DNA from: Prosthecodimorpha staleyi
GTDB lineage: Bacteria > Pseudomonadota > Alphaproteobacteria > Rhizobiales > Ancalomicrobiaceae
Assembly (NCBI RefSeq): GCF_018729455.1
Contig: NZ_JAHHZF010000005.1
Span: 1-64,000 of the forward strand
Direction: 5' to 3'
DNA length: 64,000 nt
Shown: positions 42,400 to 51,776 of the stretch, piece by piece
Position numbering within the stretch: the stretch's first letter is position 1
Layout of the letters: each line of letters starts with the position of its first letter
Program-made: the position numbers and the translations under genes
The notes under the pieces: generated by a model
What the model was told of the DNA's origin: nothing
Databases searched by the model: none
The model's input: only the letters and a program-made list of their open reading frames with translations

Positions 42400-43377
42400 T
42401 CACGTCCCCGGAAAGGCCATGGCCTTGTCGGGGAACGGCAGGTCGGGTCCGAGCGGCACGATGCCGTTCGGATTGAGCGTGGCGATCGAATGATAGCCGC
42501 GCTTGATGTGGTCGATCGACACGGTCCCGGCCAGGTCCGGGATCGCCATCAGCCGGCCGAGATAGGCGGAGAGGTGCGGATAGTCGGCGAGCCGGCGCCG
42601 GTTGCACTTGAAGAGGCCGTGATAGGCCGCATCGAAGCGGATCAGCGTGACGAACAGCCGGATGTCGGTTTCGGTCAGGGCCTCGCCGAAGAGATAGGGG
42701 CCGGTTCCGGCCAGCCGGGCCTCCAGGTCGTCGAGCATCGCGAACACGTCGCGATAGGCCGCCTCGTAGGCGCCCTGGGTCGAGGCGAAGCCGGCGCGAT
42801 AGACGCCGTTGTTGAGCGCCGGATAGATGCGCTCGGACAGGGCGTCGATGTCGGCGCGCAGCGGCTCGGGATAAAGATCGACCGGATGGGTGGCGAGGCC
42901 GCGGAAGCCGTCGCCGAGCATGCGCAGGATGTCGGCCGATTCGTTGTTGACGATCGTGCGCCGCTGGCGGTCCCACAGCACCGGCACCGTGGCGCGGCCG
43001 TTCACTGCCGGGTCGGCGGCGGTATAGATCTCGTGCATCCAGGTCGCGCCGATCTCCTCGTCGCGCATCGGCGCCGCGGGACCGAAGCGCCAGCCCTGCG
43101 CGCCGAGCGCCGGATCGACCACCGTGACCGGGATGGCGTCTTCGAGGCCCATCAGCGCACGGGCGGCGAGCGTGCGCGAGGCCCAGGGGCAGATCAGCGC
43201 GACATAGAGCCGATAGCGCCCGGCCTCGGCCGCAAAGCCGCCCTCCCCGGTCGGTCCGGGCCGGCCATCGACCGTCACCCAGTTGCGGAAGGTCGAGGTC
43301 TGGCGGACGAAGCCGCCGGCCGCGTCCTTGGCCTGGATCGGCTGCCAGTCCGCCATCCATTTCCCGTTCACCAGCAT
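42400..43377 (-). CDS. Xi-class glutathione transferase (glutathionyl-hydroquinone reductase)
   Basis: Predicted 325-residue cytosolic enzyme of the Xi/omega-like class (PcpF/YqjG family), which removes glutathione from glutathionyl-hydroquinones. The active-site motif is YVALICPWASRTL, with C63 as catalytic Cys. The long N-terminal segment before the thioredoxin fold (RQTSTFRNWVTVDG), the middle NNESADILRML and the C-terminal helical domain with LFVTLIRFDAAYHGLFKCNRRRL are class features. The ATG at 43377 is preceded by GGGAGAGAG. It may repair quinone-glutathione adducts formed during aromatic breakdown. Confidence 0.92.
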   Translation of the reverse strand: MLVNGKWMADWQPIQAKDAAGGFVRQTSTFRNWVTVDGRPGPTGEGGFAAEAGRYRLYVALICPWASRTLAARALMGLEDAIPVTVVDPALGAQGWRFGPAAPMRDEEIGATWMHEIYTAADPAVNGRATVPVLWDRQRRTIVNNESADILRMLGDGFRGLATHPVDLYPEPLRADIDALSERIYPALNNGVYRAGFASTQGAYEAAYRDVFAMLDDLEARLAGTGPYLFGEALTETDIRLFVTLIRFDAAYHGLFKCNRRRLADYPHLSAYLGRLMAIPDLAGTVSIDHIKRGYHSIATLNPNGIVPLGPDLPFPDKAMAFPGT

Positions 43378-43718
43378 CGCTCTCTCCCGGCCGCCGTCCG
43401 GGCGACCCTCACTGTGTATCACCGTGAGATCGGACGCGCCGGGCGCAGGGTCAATGCCGCCGGGATTGAACGCTGCGTTCGCCCCGACCCCATCAGTGGC
43501 CCCGCCGAACGGGCCCCTACGCCCCGCCCGGGCGCCTCCCGTCGAACAGTGCGTATCCGGGACCATGCCGGGGCGGGCATGGCGGCGGCCGGAAAGACGC
43601 GCTACATGCAGCGGCATGGAAACGGCGCGCCTGCACGCGCCTGGAGCATCCAGCGATCGGCCGGAACCACCCGATCGAAGATAAGATGCTCTAGATTCAA
43701 TAAGATGGAGCGCCTTGT
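43378..43718. other. Divergent intergenic region, no gene seen
   Basis: Between the Xi-class transferase and the luciferase-like gene. The part at 43660-43712 (GATAAGATGCTCTAGATTCAATAAG) is AT-richer and may hold the promoter of the rightward gene. Nothing else recognised. Confidence 0.4.
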
Positions 43719-43738
43719 CCGCGTCCTTTCGGACGCGG
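43719..43738 (+). repeat. Stem-loop upstream of the LLM gene
   Basis: CCGCGTCC-TTTC-GGACGCGG, a perfect eight-pair stem with a four-base loop ending 31 bases before the ATG. It could be a leader hairpin or an operator; role unknown. Confidence 0.4.
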
Positions 43739-43769
43739 GCCGCTCTGGGGTCGAGAGGACGGCGCAGCG

Positions 43770-44822
43770 ATGGAACTCGGCATCTACACCTTCGTCGAGG
43801 CGACGCCCGATCCGGCGACCGGTCGCGTGCTGGCGCCGGCCCAGCGCATCGCCAACCTGATGGAAGAGATCCGGCTGGCCGACGAGGTCGGGCTCGATGT
43901 CTTCGGCATCGGCGAGCACCATCGCGCCGACTATGTCGTCTCCGCCCCCGCGGTGGTGCTCGGGGCGGCGGCGGCCGTGACGAAGCGCATCCGGCTGACC
44001 AGCGCCGTGACGGTGCTCTCCTCCGACGATCCGGTGCGCGTCTTCCAGGCCTTCTCGACCGTCGACCTCCTGTCCGGCGGCCGGGCCGAGATCATGGCCG
44101 GGCGCGGCTCCTTCATCGAATCCTTCCCGCTGTTCGGCTACGAACTGTCCGACTACGACAGCCTGTTTTCCGAGAAACTCGAACTCCTGCTGACGCTGCG
44201 CGACACCGAGCGGGTCACCTGGCAGGGCGAGCACCGGGCGGCGCTGCAGAACCAGCCGGTCTATCCGCGCCCCGTGCAGAGCCCGCTGCCGGTCTGGATC
44301 GCGGTCGGCGGCACGCCGCAATCGGTGGTGCGCGCCGCCATGCTCGGCCTGCCGCTCGCCATCGCGATCATCGGTGGCACACCCGACCGCTTCCGCCCGC
44401 TGGTTGAGCTTTACCGCGAGGCGCTGCGCCGGGCCGGCCGCGACCCGAAGGACTATCCGGTCGGCATCAATTCGCACGGCTTCATCGCCGAGGACGCCAA
44501 GCGTGCGGCCGACCTCTGGTATCCGGCCTATGCCGACACGATGAACCGGCTCGGCCGCGAGCGCGGCTGGCCGCCGACCAGCCGCGCCCAGTACGAGGCC
44601 CAGATCGGCCCGCGCGGCGCCCTGCTGGTCGGCTCGCCCAATGCGGTGATCGACAAGATCCTCTACGAGCACGAACTCTTCCGGCACGACCGCTTCCTGA
44701 TGCAGTTCTCGGTCGGAACCCTGCCCCATGCCGACCTGATGAAGGCGATCGAACTCTACGGCACCGTGGTCGCGCCCGCCGTCCGCAAGGCGCTCGGCAC
44801 GGAGGCCCGGCAGGCCGGCTGA
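43770..44822 (+). CDS. LLM-class flavin-dependent oxidoreductase (luciferase-like)
   Basis: Predicted 350-residue TIM-barrel flavoprotein of the bacterial luciferase-like monooxygenase family. It oxidises a small substrate with FMNH2 or F420-type cofactor. Family features are [21 protein letters not shown] (about 50-70), [36 protein letters not shown] and [17 protein letters not shown]. It resembles members with an unknown substrate in Rhizobiales. It stands alone. A flavin reductase lies in this window, but 19 kb away. The ATG at 43770 lacks a strong ribosome site. Confidence 0.88.
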   Translation: MELGIYTFVEATPDPATGRVLAPAQRIANLMEEIRLADEVGLDVFGIGEHHRADYVVSAPAVVLGAAAAVTKRIRLTSAVTVLSSDDPVRVFQAFSTVDLLSGGRAEIMAGRGSFIESFPLFGYELSDYDSLFSEKLELLLTLRDTERVTWQGEHRAALQNQPVYPRPVQSPLPVWIAVGGTPQSVVRAAMLGLPLAIAIIGGTPDRFRPLVELYREALRRAGRDPKDYPVGINSHGFIAEDAKRAADLWYPAYADTMNRLGRERGWPPTSRAQYEAQIGPRGALLVGSPNAVIDKILYEHELFRHDRFLMQFSVGTLPHADLMKAIELYGTVVAPAVRKALGTEARQAG

Positions 44823-45058
44823 ATACCGTCCCTCTTGCGGGCCTGCCGGCGCCGATGGCGGGCCTGAATGGCGCCGACGGCGGGCCGAACGGACGCCGAT
44901 CGCAGTCCGGCGGGGCTGTGGCGTCTCCGCTGGCGGGCAGTCGTCGCAGGCCTGCAGGCGCCGGCGGACGGGCCGAATCCCGCGGGCGGGACCAGCGTCC
45001 CACCGGATGCGCGGACGGGGTGCAGACAACCCTGCGGCCCATTTCCGATCGCTTGAAA
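44823..45058. other. Intergenic, no gene seen
   Basis: GC-rich spacer with several GCGGGC/GCCTGC repeats that can fold in many ways; no clear terminator with a T-run and no coding frame worth calling. Confidence 0.4.
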
Positions 45059-45087
45059 TGAACATTGTTCACGAAGAAACATGTTTC
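45059..45087. promoter_or_regulatory. Two adjacent perfect palindromes
   Basis: TGAACATTGTTCA (45059-45071, symmetric around one base) and GAAACATGTTTC (45076-45087) stand side by side about 130 bases before the membrane-protein gene. They share the pattern GAA-ACA-TGT-TTC and may be operators of one regulator. Confidence 0.5.
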
Positions 45088-45212
45088 CGCCACGAAGCAA
45101 TCCGGCGGCAAAGGGAGTCCGTCATATCGGGGCGAACACAACGACCGTCATGGCGCCGAACCGGGAGATCCCGGCTGCCCGCGCGATGTCGCCCCAACCG
45201 GGAGCCTGCCCG

Positions 45213-46283
45213 ATGTATACCGACGACGATCTGAAAGCGGCACTCGATGCCGGCGCCATCGACCGGATCAATTATCTGAGCCTAGCCGAATTCCTCGCCG
45301 CCCGGCTGGCCCTGCGCGGCACCACGGCGCCCTCGGCGGCAGCCACGGTGCCGGCGCGGCGCTTCGACCTGACACATCTGCTCTGGTATGCAGGCGCGCT
45401 GATCGTCATGGCGGCGATGACCATCTTCACCACCACGGCCTTCAACGCCTTGGGCGGCGGTGCCCTGATCATCACCGGCCTCTTCTACGCATTCGCCTTC
45501 GGGGCGGTCGGCAATGCGCTGTGGCGCTCGCCGGAGACGCGCACGCCCGGCGGCCTGGCCCTGACGGTCGCCGTCGCCATGGTCCCGATGATCATCTACG
45601 GCATCCAGGACGCGCTCGACCTGTGGCGCTTCGCCTACGGCAAGCCGGGCGAATACAAGAGCTTCTTCCCCTATATCCACGGCAGCTGGATCTACATGGA
45701 ACTGGCCACCGTCGCGGCGGCGGCGCTGGTCATGCGCTTCCGGCCCTTCCCGTTCCTGCTGATGCCGGCCGGCATCGCGCTGTGGTTCTTCTCGATGGAT
45801 ATCGTGGTCTGGCTGGCCCGGCTCGATACCGTGGCGACCCGCGCCAACGTCTCCGTCCTGTTCGGCCTCATCACCATCGCGGCGGCCTGGGCGGTCGATC
45901 TGAAGGCGCGCGACAAGGGCGACTATGCCTTCTGGCTGCACATCTTCGGCATCATGACCTTCTGGGGCGGTCTGACCGCGCAGGACAGCAAGGGCGAGAT
46001 CGGTCCCCTGCTCTACTGCCTGATCAATGTCGGCCTGCTGCTGTTCGCCGTCTACATGAACCGCCGCGTCTACGCCGTCTTCGGCACCATCGGCGTCGCC
46101 ACCTATCTCGGCCATCTCGCCGCGCAGGTCTTCCGCGACTTCCTGGCCTTCTCCTTCGTCCTCACCCTGATCGGCGTCGGCGTGATCGCGCTCGGCATCT
46201 GGTACAACAAGCGCCGCGACCGCTTCGCCCTCTGGATGGACGCCAGCCTGCCGGCCGGCCTGCGCCGGCTCCGGCCACACTGA
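45213..46283 (+). CDS. Multi-pass membrane protein of unknown function
   Basis: Predicted 356-residue inner-membrane protein. A polar N-terminal domain (about 1-50, DLKAALDAGAIDRINYLSLAEFLAAR) is followed by about nine hydrophobic helices, including LLWYAGALIVMAAMTIFTTTA and FWLHIFGIMTFWGGL. The layout recalls DUF2157-type proteins, in which a short helical domain precedes many helices, but I cannot confirm the family. I chose the ATG at 45213 with GGGAG upstream; the frame is open further up, but the peptide there is not protein-like. A textbook terminator follows. No neighbour suggests a role. Confidence 0.7.
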   Translation: MYTDDDLKAALDAGAIDRINYLSLAEFLAARLALRGTTAPSAAATVPARRFDLTHLLWYAGALIVMAAMTIFTTTAFNALGGGALIITGLFYAFAFGAVGNALWRSPETRTPGGLALTVAVAMVPMIIYGIQDALDLWRFAYGKPGEYKSFFPYIHGSWIYMELATVAAAALVMRFRPFPFLLMPAGIALWFFSMDIVVWLARLDTVATRANVSVLFGLITIAAAWAVDLKARDKGDYAFWLHIFGIMTFWGGLTAQDSKGEIGPLLYCLINVGLLLFAVYMNRRVYAVFGTIGVATYLGHLAAQVFRDFLAFSFVLTLIGVGVIALGIWYNKRRDRFALWMDASLPAGLRRLRPH

Positions 46284-46308
46284 AGCTCCGACAGGTTCTC
46301 AATGCCCT

Positions 46309-46348
46309 GGCGCGCCGGCGAATTCCCGCCGGCGCGCCCGCATTTTTT
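46309..46348 (+). terminator. Intrinsic terminator with T-run
   Basis: GGCGCGCCGGCG (46309-46320) and CGCCGGCGCGCC (46327-46338) form a perfect twelve-pair stem with a six-base loop. Six T's follow at 46343-46348. It ends the membrane-protein transcript and is the clearest factor-independent terminator in the window. Confidence 0.9.
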
Positions 46349-46500
46349 ACTGACGGGCGCGCCCCGCCTCGCATGGTCGCCTGCCCGACCGATCGAAAGT
46401 CATCGGGTGCCGTCTTGGATATGCGGCGGCCGCCGTAGTCCGCACGCAACGGCGATCGCCAAGCACGACATGCAGCGTCGTGCCGGCCGGACGTCCGCGA

Positions 46501-48096
46501 TCAGCCGGCCTTGACCTTCTGATAGTCCTTCACGTCGGTGAATTTCAGCATCGGCCAGCGCTCTTCCTCGTAGCGCAGCGAATAGGGCGAGGTGGCCATG
46601 TAGACCGGATCGCCGTCGAGATCGCGCGCCATGGCGGACGAGTCGCGGCGTGAGAACTCGTCCAGCTTGGCGGGTTCCGCGGTCGAGACCCAGCGGCAGA
46701 CGGCGAAGCGGGTCGTCTCGAAGCTGATCTCCAGGCCGTATTCGTTCTTCAGCCGCTCGGCGAGCACGTCGAGCTGCAGCGAGCCGACCACGCCGACGAT
46801 GGCCTGCGAGCCGTCGAAGGGCAGGAACACCTGCACGACGCCCTCCTCGGCCATCTGCTGCAGGGCCTCCTTCAGCTTCTTGGCCTTCATGGCGTCGGCC
46901 GCGCGGACGCGGCGCAGGATTTCCGGCGCGAAGCTCGGCACGCCCCGGAAGACCAGGTCCTCGCCCTCGGTCAGCGTGTCGCCGATGCGGAGCGTGCCGT
47001 GGTTCGGGATGCCGACGATATCGCCCGCGAAAGCCTCGTCGGCGATGGAGCGGTCCTGGGCGAAAAAGAATTGCGGCGTGTGCAGGCTCATCGGCTTGCC
47101 GGTGCGCACAAGCTTGGCCTTCATGCCGCGCTGCAGCTTGCCCGAGCAGACCCGCATGAAGGCGATGCGGTCGCGATGGTTCGGGTCCATGTTCGCCTGG
47201 ATCTTGAAGACGAAGCCGGTCATCCGCTCCTCGGTCGCCGTCACCATGCGGCCGTCGGCCTTCTGCTCGCGCGGGCTCGGCGCGAAGGTGCCGAGCGCCT
47301 CGATCAGATCCTTGACGCCCATGTCGCGCAGCGCCGAGCCCCAATAGACCGGCGTGTGATGGCCCTCCAGGAAGCTCTGGCGCACGAAGGGCTTGGCCGC
47401 GCCGGCGGCGAGTTCGACCTCGCCGACGAACTGCTGGAAGTCCGCCTCCGGCAAGAGCGCCTCGATGCGGCTGTCCTGCGGCCCGTTGACCGCCACCGCC
47501 TCCTCGGCGTCCTTCAGGCGGATGGCCGAACGGGTCAGGTCGTAGGTGCCGGCGAAGGCCCGGCCGCGGCCGATCGGCCAGGTCATCGGCGTGGTGTCCA
47601 TGGCCAGCGTCTTCTCGATGTCGTCGAGAAGATCGAACGGGTCCATGGTCTCCCGGTCCATCTTGTTGATGAAGGTGACGATCGGGATGTCGCGCAGGCG
47701 GCAGACTTCGACCAGCTTGAGCGTGCGCGCCTCGATGCCCTTGGCGGCGTCGAGCACCATGACGGCGGCATCGACGGCGGTCAGCGTACGATAGGTGTCC
47801 TCCGAGAAGTCCTCGTGGCCGGGCGTGTCGAGCAGGTTGAAGACCCAGCCGCCATATTCGAAGGTCATCACCGAGGTGACCACCGAGATGCCGCGTTCGC
47901 GCTCGATGCCCATCCAGTCGGACCGGGTCTGGCGCTGGTTGCGCTTGGCCTTGACCTCGCCGGCGAGCTGGATCGCGCCGCCGAACAGCAGCAGCTTCTC
48001 GGTCAGCGTCGTCTTGCCCGCGTCCGGATGCGAGATGATGGCGAAGGTCCGCCGGCGGGACACGGGATCGGCAAGGCCGGAAGCGGGCGCGTTCAT
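46501..48096 (-). CDS. prfC: Peptide chain release factor 3
   Basis: Predicted 531-residue translational GTPase RF3, which recycles RF1/RF2 from the ribosome after peptide release. The G domain has P-loop SHPDAGKTTLTEK (about 18-30), NLLDTPGHEDFSEDTYRTL (G3), and FINKMDRETMDP (G4). Domain II motifs and the RF3-specific C-terminal domain (RFAVCRWVSTAEPAKLDEF) follow. The length equals the E. coli protein (529). It is a single gene, convergent with the membrane-protein gene and separated by the terminator. Confidence 0.97.
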   Translation of the reverse strand: MNAPASGLADPVSRRRTFAIISHPDAGKTTLTEKLLLFGGAIQLAGEVKAKRNQRQTRSDWMGIERERGISVVTSVMTFEYGGWVFNLLDTPGHEDFSEDTYRTLTAVDAAVMVLDAAKGIEARTLKLVEVCRLRDIPIVTFINKMDRETMDPFDLLDDIEKTLAMDTTPMTWPIGRGRAFAGTYDLTRSAIRLKDAEEAVAVNGPQDSRIEALLPEADFQQFVGEVELAAGAAKPFVRQSFLEGHHTPVYWGSALRDMGVKDLIEALGTFAPSPREQKADGRMVTATEERMTGFVFKIQANMDPNHRDRIAFMRVCSGKLQRGMKAKLVRTGKPMSLHTPQFFFAQDRSIADEAFAGDIVGIPNHGTLRIGDTLTEGEDLVFRGVPSFAPEILRRVRAADAMKAKKLKEALQQMAEEGVVQVFLPFDGSQAIVGVVGSLQLDVLAERLKNEYGLEISFETTRFAVCRWVSTAEPAKLDEFSRRDSSAMARDLDGDPVYMATSPYSLRYEEERWPMLKFTDVKDYQKVKAG

Positions 48097-48205
48097 ACGA
48101 TTTCGCTCGTTCGGGGGAGGACGAGCGCTAGATCCGGGGTTTGCCCACGGATGTCAACGGCAAGCGGACGAGGCGACCGCACCAAAATGCGGCCGCCTCG
48201 ATGCC

Positions 48206-48439
48206 TCAGTTCGCCGAAAAATCGATCTCGAAGCGGAGTCGAAACCGAAAATTGGCCATTTTCTTCAAGAGCTTGAGCATCTCGATCACCTCAGATTGAA
48301 GGGATCGCACGTCGATCTGGAAGTACGCGTCTTCGGGCTTGGGAAATGGTGTCACGGACAACTTGGCACCGCAACGCCGATATAGCGAAGATCGACTGCG
48401 TCTTCGCTTGTTGCCGCTATCTGCCCACCAATGCGTCAA
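48206..48439 (-). CDS. Small open frame behind fic, doubtful
   Basis: Open frame of 77 codons that overlaps the end of fic by 23 bases. The peptide ends with a more protein-like part, FPKPEDAYFQIDVRSLQSEV, then an amphipathic helix with Lys, Leu and Met, and FRFRLRFEIDFSAN. Base composition is lower in GC than the neighbours, which hints at a foreign or decayed gene. It could be a small partner coupled to fic or just an open frame. I recognise no family. Confidence 0.28.
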   Translation of the reverse strand: MTHWWADSGNKRRRSRSSLYRRCGAKLSVTPFPKPEDAYFQIDVRSLQSEVIEMLKLLKKMANFRFRLRFEIDFSAN

Positions 48440-49496
48440 GGAATGCCGGGTTCACGAAGACCTTCTCCCGCCCCGCCTTGCGTTCCTCCAGGACGCCGAA
48501 ATCGGCCAGTGCCTTCAGATAGCGAGAGGCGGACTGGCGTTGCGCGATGCCGGCGGCGACCAGGGTTTCGATCCGGCAGTAGGGCTGTAGGAAGATCGTC
48601 TCGATCAGTTCGCGAGAATAAATCTTCGGCGCCTCGGTCCGGACCCGGTCTGCCGTCGCTTCGATCAGGCGCCGGATCACGCCGATCCGCTCGACGGTCC
48701 AGCGCGCGGTCTCCTCCACGATCGACAGCATGAACAGGATCCACGCCTCCCATGCGGCATCCACGGTGACGGCGAGAAGAAGACGGTAATAATCCGCCTT
48801 GCGCCGGATGATCGCCCCCGACAGGTACAGGATCGGCTGGTCGATCAACCCCTGCTCGACAAGATAGAGAATGTTGAGGATGCGCCCGGTGCGGCCATTG
48901 CCGTCGGTGAAGGGGTGGATCGCCTCGAACTGATAGTGCATCAGCGCCATGCGGACGAGCGGATCGGTCTCCTCCGCCTCGTGGATGTAGCGCTCCCACA
49001 ATGTGAGCATGTCACGGATGCGGTCAGCTCCAACCGGAGGCGTGTAGATGACTTGCCCGGTGGCGTCGTTCAGCAGCATGGTCCCCGGCGTAGACCGGAT
49101 GTCCAGGGCCACGCCCTTGATGCGCCGGCACACCTGGACGGCGGTTGACGTCGTCAGCGGCCGCGTGGACAGCGACGTGAAGCCCTCGCGGAGAGCGGTC
49201 CGGTAGCGCAGCGCCTCCTTGGTGGCTGCATCTGCGCCGGTTTCGTCGGCGGCAAAGCGAAACAGACGATCGGTCGTCGTGACGATGTTCTCGATCTCGG
49301 AACTCGCCTGCGCCTCGAGAAGCGGAATGGCGTTGATCAGCACCGATGGCTCGGGAATCAGGCACGCTGTCGCCTTCAGTTCGGCCAATGCCGACCGCGC
49401 GCCAACGAGCGCCTTCAGGACCGCGCGCGTTTCCAACTCCGCCGCGGGCGGCAGCGGCGGGAGATCGTTGAAGGGCTGGTCGGGCGAGAAGGGCAT
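48417..49496 (-). CDS. Fic-domain protein with inhibitory helix and winged-helix C-terminus
   Basis: Predicted 359-residue Fic (filamentation induced by cAMP) enzyme, which typically adds AMP to target proteins. The catalytic loop is HPFTDGNGRTGR (194-205), fully canonical. The N-terminal inhibitory motif (S/T)xxxE(G/N) is present as SSEIEN (65-70), so this is a class II Fic that holds itself inactive through Glu69. A TPPVGADRIRDML flap region precedes the core, and the C-terminus (about 300-359; IETLVAAGIAQRQSASRYLKALADFGVLEE) is a winged helix that could bind DNA. The ATG at 49496 starts the family-like part. The repeats just upstream suggest autoregulation. Some features suggest recent transfer (less GC-rich flanks). 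Confidence 0.9.
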   Translation of the reverse strand: MPFSPDQPFNDLPPLPPAAELETRAVLKALVGARSALAELKATACLIPEPSVLINAIPLLEAQASSEIENIVTTTDRLFRFAADETGADAATKEALRYRTALREGFTSLSTRPLTTSTAVQVCRRIKGVALDIRSTPGTMLLNDATGQVIYTPPVGADRIRDMLTLWERYIHEAEETDPLVRMALMHYQFEAIHPFTDGNGRTGRILNILYLVEQGLIDQPILYLSGAIIRRKADYYRLLLAVTVDAAWEAWILFMLSIVEETARWTVERIGVIRRLIEATADRVRTEAPKIYSRELIETIFLQPYCRIETLVAAGIAQRQSASRYLKALADFGVLEERKAGREKVFVNPAFLDALVGR

Positions 49497-49513
49497 GAAC
49501 GATCCGCAGGGCG

Positions 49514-49678
49514 CGACATGTCGACGGCATCGACATATTCGCACGACATGTCGATGAAATCCAAAAACATCGACATGTCGAACCGCATATGTCGATGGCA
49601 GCGACATATCGGCGTTCGCGCGGGCTCACCAACGCAGGCATGTCGAGCCGATCGACATATCCGCGTTGCGCATGTCGA
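49514..49678. repeat. Cluster of CGACAT/ATGTCG repeats upstream of fic
   Basis: In 165 bases the 6-mer CGACAT or its complement ATGTCG occurs at 49514, 49531, 49544, 49571, 49589, 49602, 49640, 49653 and 49672; at three of these places it forms the palindrome CGACATGTCG (49514-49523, 49544-49553, 49571-49580; the last extends to TCGACATGTCGA). Others read CGACATAT followed by CG-rich bases. The cluster starts 18 bases before the fic start codon and spans its likely promoter. It looks like a multi-site operator or an iteron-like array. Confidence 0.85.
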
Positions 49679-49715
49679 CGGCGTCGATCCCTATGGAAAT
49701 TGGAGAGCGCCTACT

Positions 49716-49729
49716 TGCAAACGTTTGCA
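49716..49729. promoter_or_regulatory. LacI-type palindrome TGCAAACGTTTGCA
   Basis: Perfect 14-base palindrome with the central CG of LacI/GalR-family operators, between the fic repeat cluster and the 3' end of cysA. No LacI-family gene is in this window, so its regulator would be elsewhere. Confidence 0.45.
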
Positions 49730-49741
49730 GCCGTCACCCCC

Positions 49742-50833
49742 TCACGCCCGGAAGCCGGAGGCGGCGGGGCGGCGGGCGGGGATCGGGGCGACGGCCTGGC
49801 CGTCGGCGAGGAACAGGCGCCAGCGGCTGGGCTTGAGGCCGATGCGGTCGCCGGTGCGCACGGCGTGGTCGTCGGACACGTCGACCGTCACCGAGACGCC
49901 GGCGCCGAGTTCGACCTCTGCGCGCCGGCCGGGTCCGTGGCGCAGCACCGAGCGGACCACGCCGGCAAGCCCGTTTGCCGGCGCGCCGACCTCCCAGTGC
50001 TGCGGACGGACGAACAGCCGGGCCGGGCCGTGGCCGACCACGTCGAGGCCGAGCGGCACGGCGCGGTCGTAGAGCCAGACGCGACCCTGGTCGACGGTCA
50101 CGGGCAATTCGCTGGAATCGCCGATGAAAGCGAACACAAATGGCGTCGCCGGTGCGTCATAGACCTCGTCGGGCGTGCCGACCTGCTCGATCCGGCCCTT
50201 GTCGAGCACCACGACGCGGTCGGCGAGTTCGAGCGCCTCCTCCTGATCGTGGGTCACGAAGACGGTGGTGTAGTGGGTCTCCTCGTGGATCTCGCGCAGC
50301 CACTTGCGCAATTCCTTGCGCACCTTGGCGTCGAGCGCGCCGAAGGGTTCGTCGAGCAGCAGCACCTTCGGGTCGACCGCGAGCGCGCGGGCGAGCGCGA
50401 CGCGCTGGCGCTGGCCGCCGGAGAGCTGGGCCGGATAGCGGTCTTCCAGCCCCTGCAGGCGGACGAGTTCGAGCAGCGACAGGACGCGTTCGCGGATCGC
50501 CGCCTTGGGCGGACGCTTGGCGCGCGGGCGCACCGACAGGCCGAAGCCGATATTCTCGGCCACGGTCATATGCTTGAAGAGGGCATAGTGCTGGAACACG
50601 AAGCCGACGCCGCGCTCGCGCACCGGCGTGGCGGAGGCCTCCTCCTCACCGAAGAAGATCTGGCCGCGCGACGCCTGTTCCAGGCCGGCGATCGAGCGCA
50701 GCAGCGTCGTCTTGCCCGAGCCCGAGGGCCCGAGCAGGGCGAGCAGTTCGCCGGACTTCACGTCGAGATCGACGCTGTGCAGCGCCGGCACCGTGCCGTA
50801 ATCCTTGGCGAGGTCGCGGATCTGGATTTCCAT
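49742..50833 (-). CDS. cysA: Sulfate/thiosulfate ABC importer ATPase
   Basis: Predicted 363-residue ATPase energising sulfate import. It has Walker [14 protein letters not shown] (about 35-47), signature [15 protein letters not shown], Walker [13 protein letters not shown] and the switch His in [11 protein letters not shown]. The C-terminal TOBE-like domain (about 240-363, [13 protein letters not shown] and beyond) is the regulatory part. Length matches E. coli CysA (365). I use the ATG at 50833, as the upstream open frame is not protein-like. It lies 61 bases after cysW in the operon sbp-cysT-cysW-cysA. Confidence 0.95.
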   Translation of the reverse strand: MEIQIRDLAKDYGTVPALHSVDLDVKSGELLALLGPSGSGKTTLLRSIAGLEQASRGQIFFGEEEASATPVRERGVGFVFQHYALFKHMTVAENIGFGLSVRPRAKRPPKAAIRERVLSLLELVRLQGLEDRYPAQLSGGQRQRVALARALAVDPKVLLLDEPFGALDAKVRKELRKWLREIHEETHYTTVFVTHDQEEALELADRVVVLDKGRIEQVGTPDEVYDAPATPFVFAFIGDSSELPVTVDQGRVWLYDRAVPLGLDVVGHGPARLFVRPQHWEVGAPANGLAGVVRSVLRHGPGRRAEVELGAGVSVTVDVSDDHAVRTGDRIGLKPSRWRLFLADGQAVAPIPARRPAASGFRA

Positions 50834-50894
50834 CGGAGCCTCCGGGGTGATCGTCGGACGGCGGCGCGGGATCGACCCGGCGCGCCGGTTCGGG

Positions 50895-51776
50895 TCAGTG
50901 GCCGCGGCCGCCGGCGAGATGCCAGCCATAGCGCCATTCGAGGAAGGTCTTGAGGACGAGCGTGACGAGGGCGAGCGCCGCCAAGAGCGAGGCCATCGCG
51001 AAGGCCGCCACGAACTCGTACTCGTTGTAGAGGATCTCGACATGCAGCGGCATGGTGTTGGTCAGGCCGCGGATATGGCCGGACACGACCGAGACCGCGC
51101 CGAACTCGCCCATCGCACGCGCATTGCAGAGCAGCACGCCATAGAGCAGGCCCCATTTGATGTTGGGCAGCGTGACGCGCAGAAAGGTGGTGAGGCCACT
51201 GGCGCCGAGCGTCATGGCGGCCTCCTCGTCGGCGGTGCCCTGCTCTTCCATCAGCGGGATCAGTTCGCGCGCCACGAACGGGAAGGTCACGAAGATCGTG
51301 GCCAGCACCAGCCCGGGCACCGCGAAGATGATCTGCAGCCCGTTCGCCTTGAGGAACGGGCCGAGCAGCCCCTGCGCGCCGAACAGCAGCACCCAAACGA
51401 GCCCCGAGACCACCGGCGAGACCGAGAAGGGCAGATCGATCAGCGTGATCAGCAGGCTCTTGCCGGGAAAGCGGAACTTGGTGATCGCCCAGGCGGCGGC
51501 GACACCGAAGACGAGGTTGGCCGGCACCGCGATGGCGGTGACGATCAGGGTCAGGCGGATCGCGGCCAGGCCGTCCGGGTCCTGGAATGCGGCCCACCAG
51601 GCCCCGAACCCGTGGCGGAAAGCCTCGACGAAGACCGCGACCAGCGGCAGCACCAGGAACAGGGCGAGGAAGCCGAGCGCCAGCGCGATCAGCACCGCGC
51701 GCGCCGTGAACCCCTCTCCGGTCGCGCCGGCCGTGGCGGCGGCGGCACGCCAGTCGGTTGCGTCAGACATGGCCAT
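50895..51776 (-). CDS. cysW: Sulfate ABC transporter permease CysW
   Basis: Predicted 293-residue inner-membrane permease with six helices. The family pattern is seen in [72 protein letters not shown] and the EAA loop [40 protein letters not shown] is the CysW signature near the end. Its start overlaps the cysT end; the ATG at 51776 or the nearby one at 51770 could be used. Works with CysT as the membrane channel. Confidence 0.95.
   Translation of the reverse strand: MAMSDATDWRAAAATAGATGEGFTARAVLIALALGFLALFLVLPLVAVFVEAFRHGFGAWWAAFQDPDGLAAIRLTLIVTAIAVPANLVFGVAAAWAITKFRFPGKSLLITLIDLPFSVSPVVSGLVWVLLFGAQGLLGPFLKANGLQIIFAVPGLVLATIFVTFPFVARELIPLMEEQGTADEEAAMTLGASGLTTFLRVTLPNIKWGLLYGVLLCNARAMGEFGAVSVVSGHIRGLTNTMPLHVEILYNEYEFVAAFAMASLLAALALVTLVLKTFLEWRYGWHLAGGRGH

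Noticed and set aside
49514-49678. CRISPR-like or plasmid origin iterons
   Set aside because: Repeats are too short and irregular for CRISPR, and there is no replication initiator gene; an operator cluster for fic fits better.
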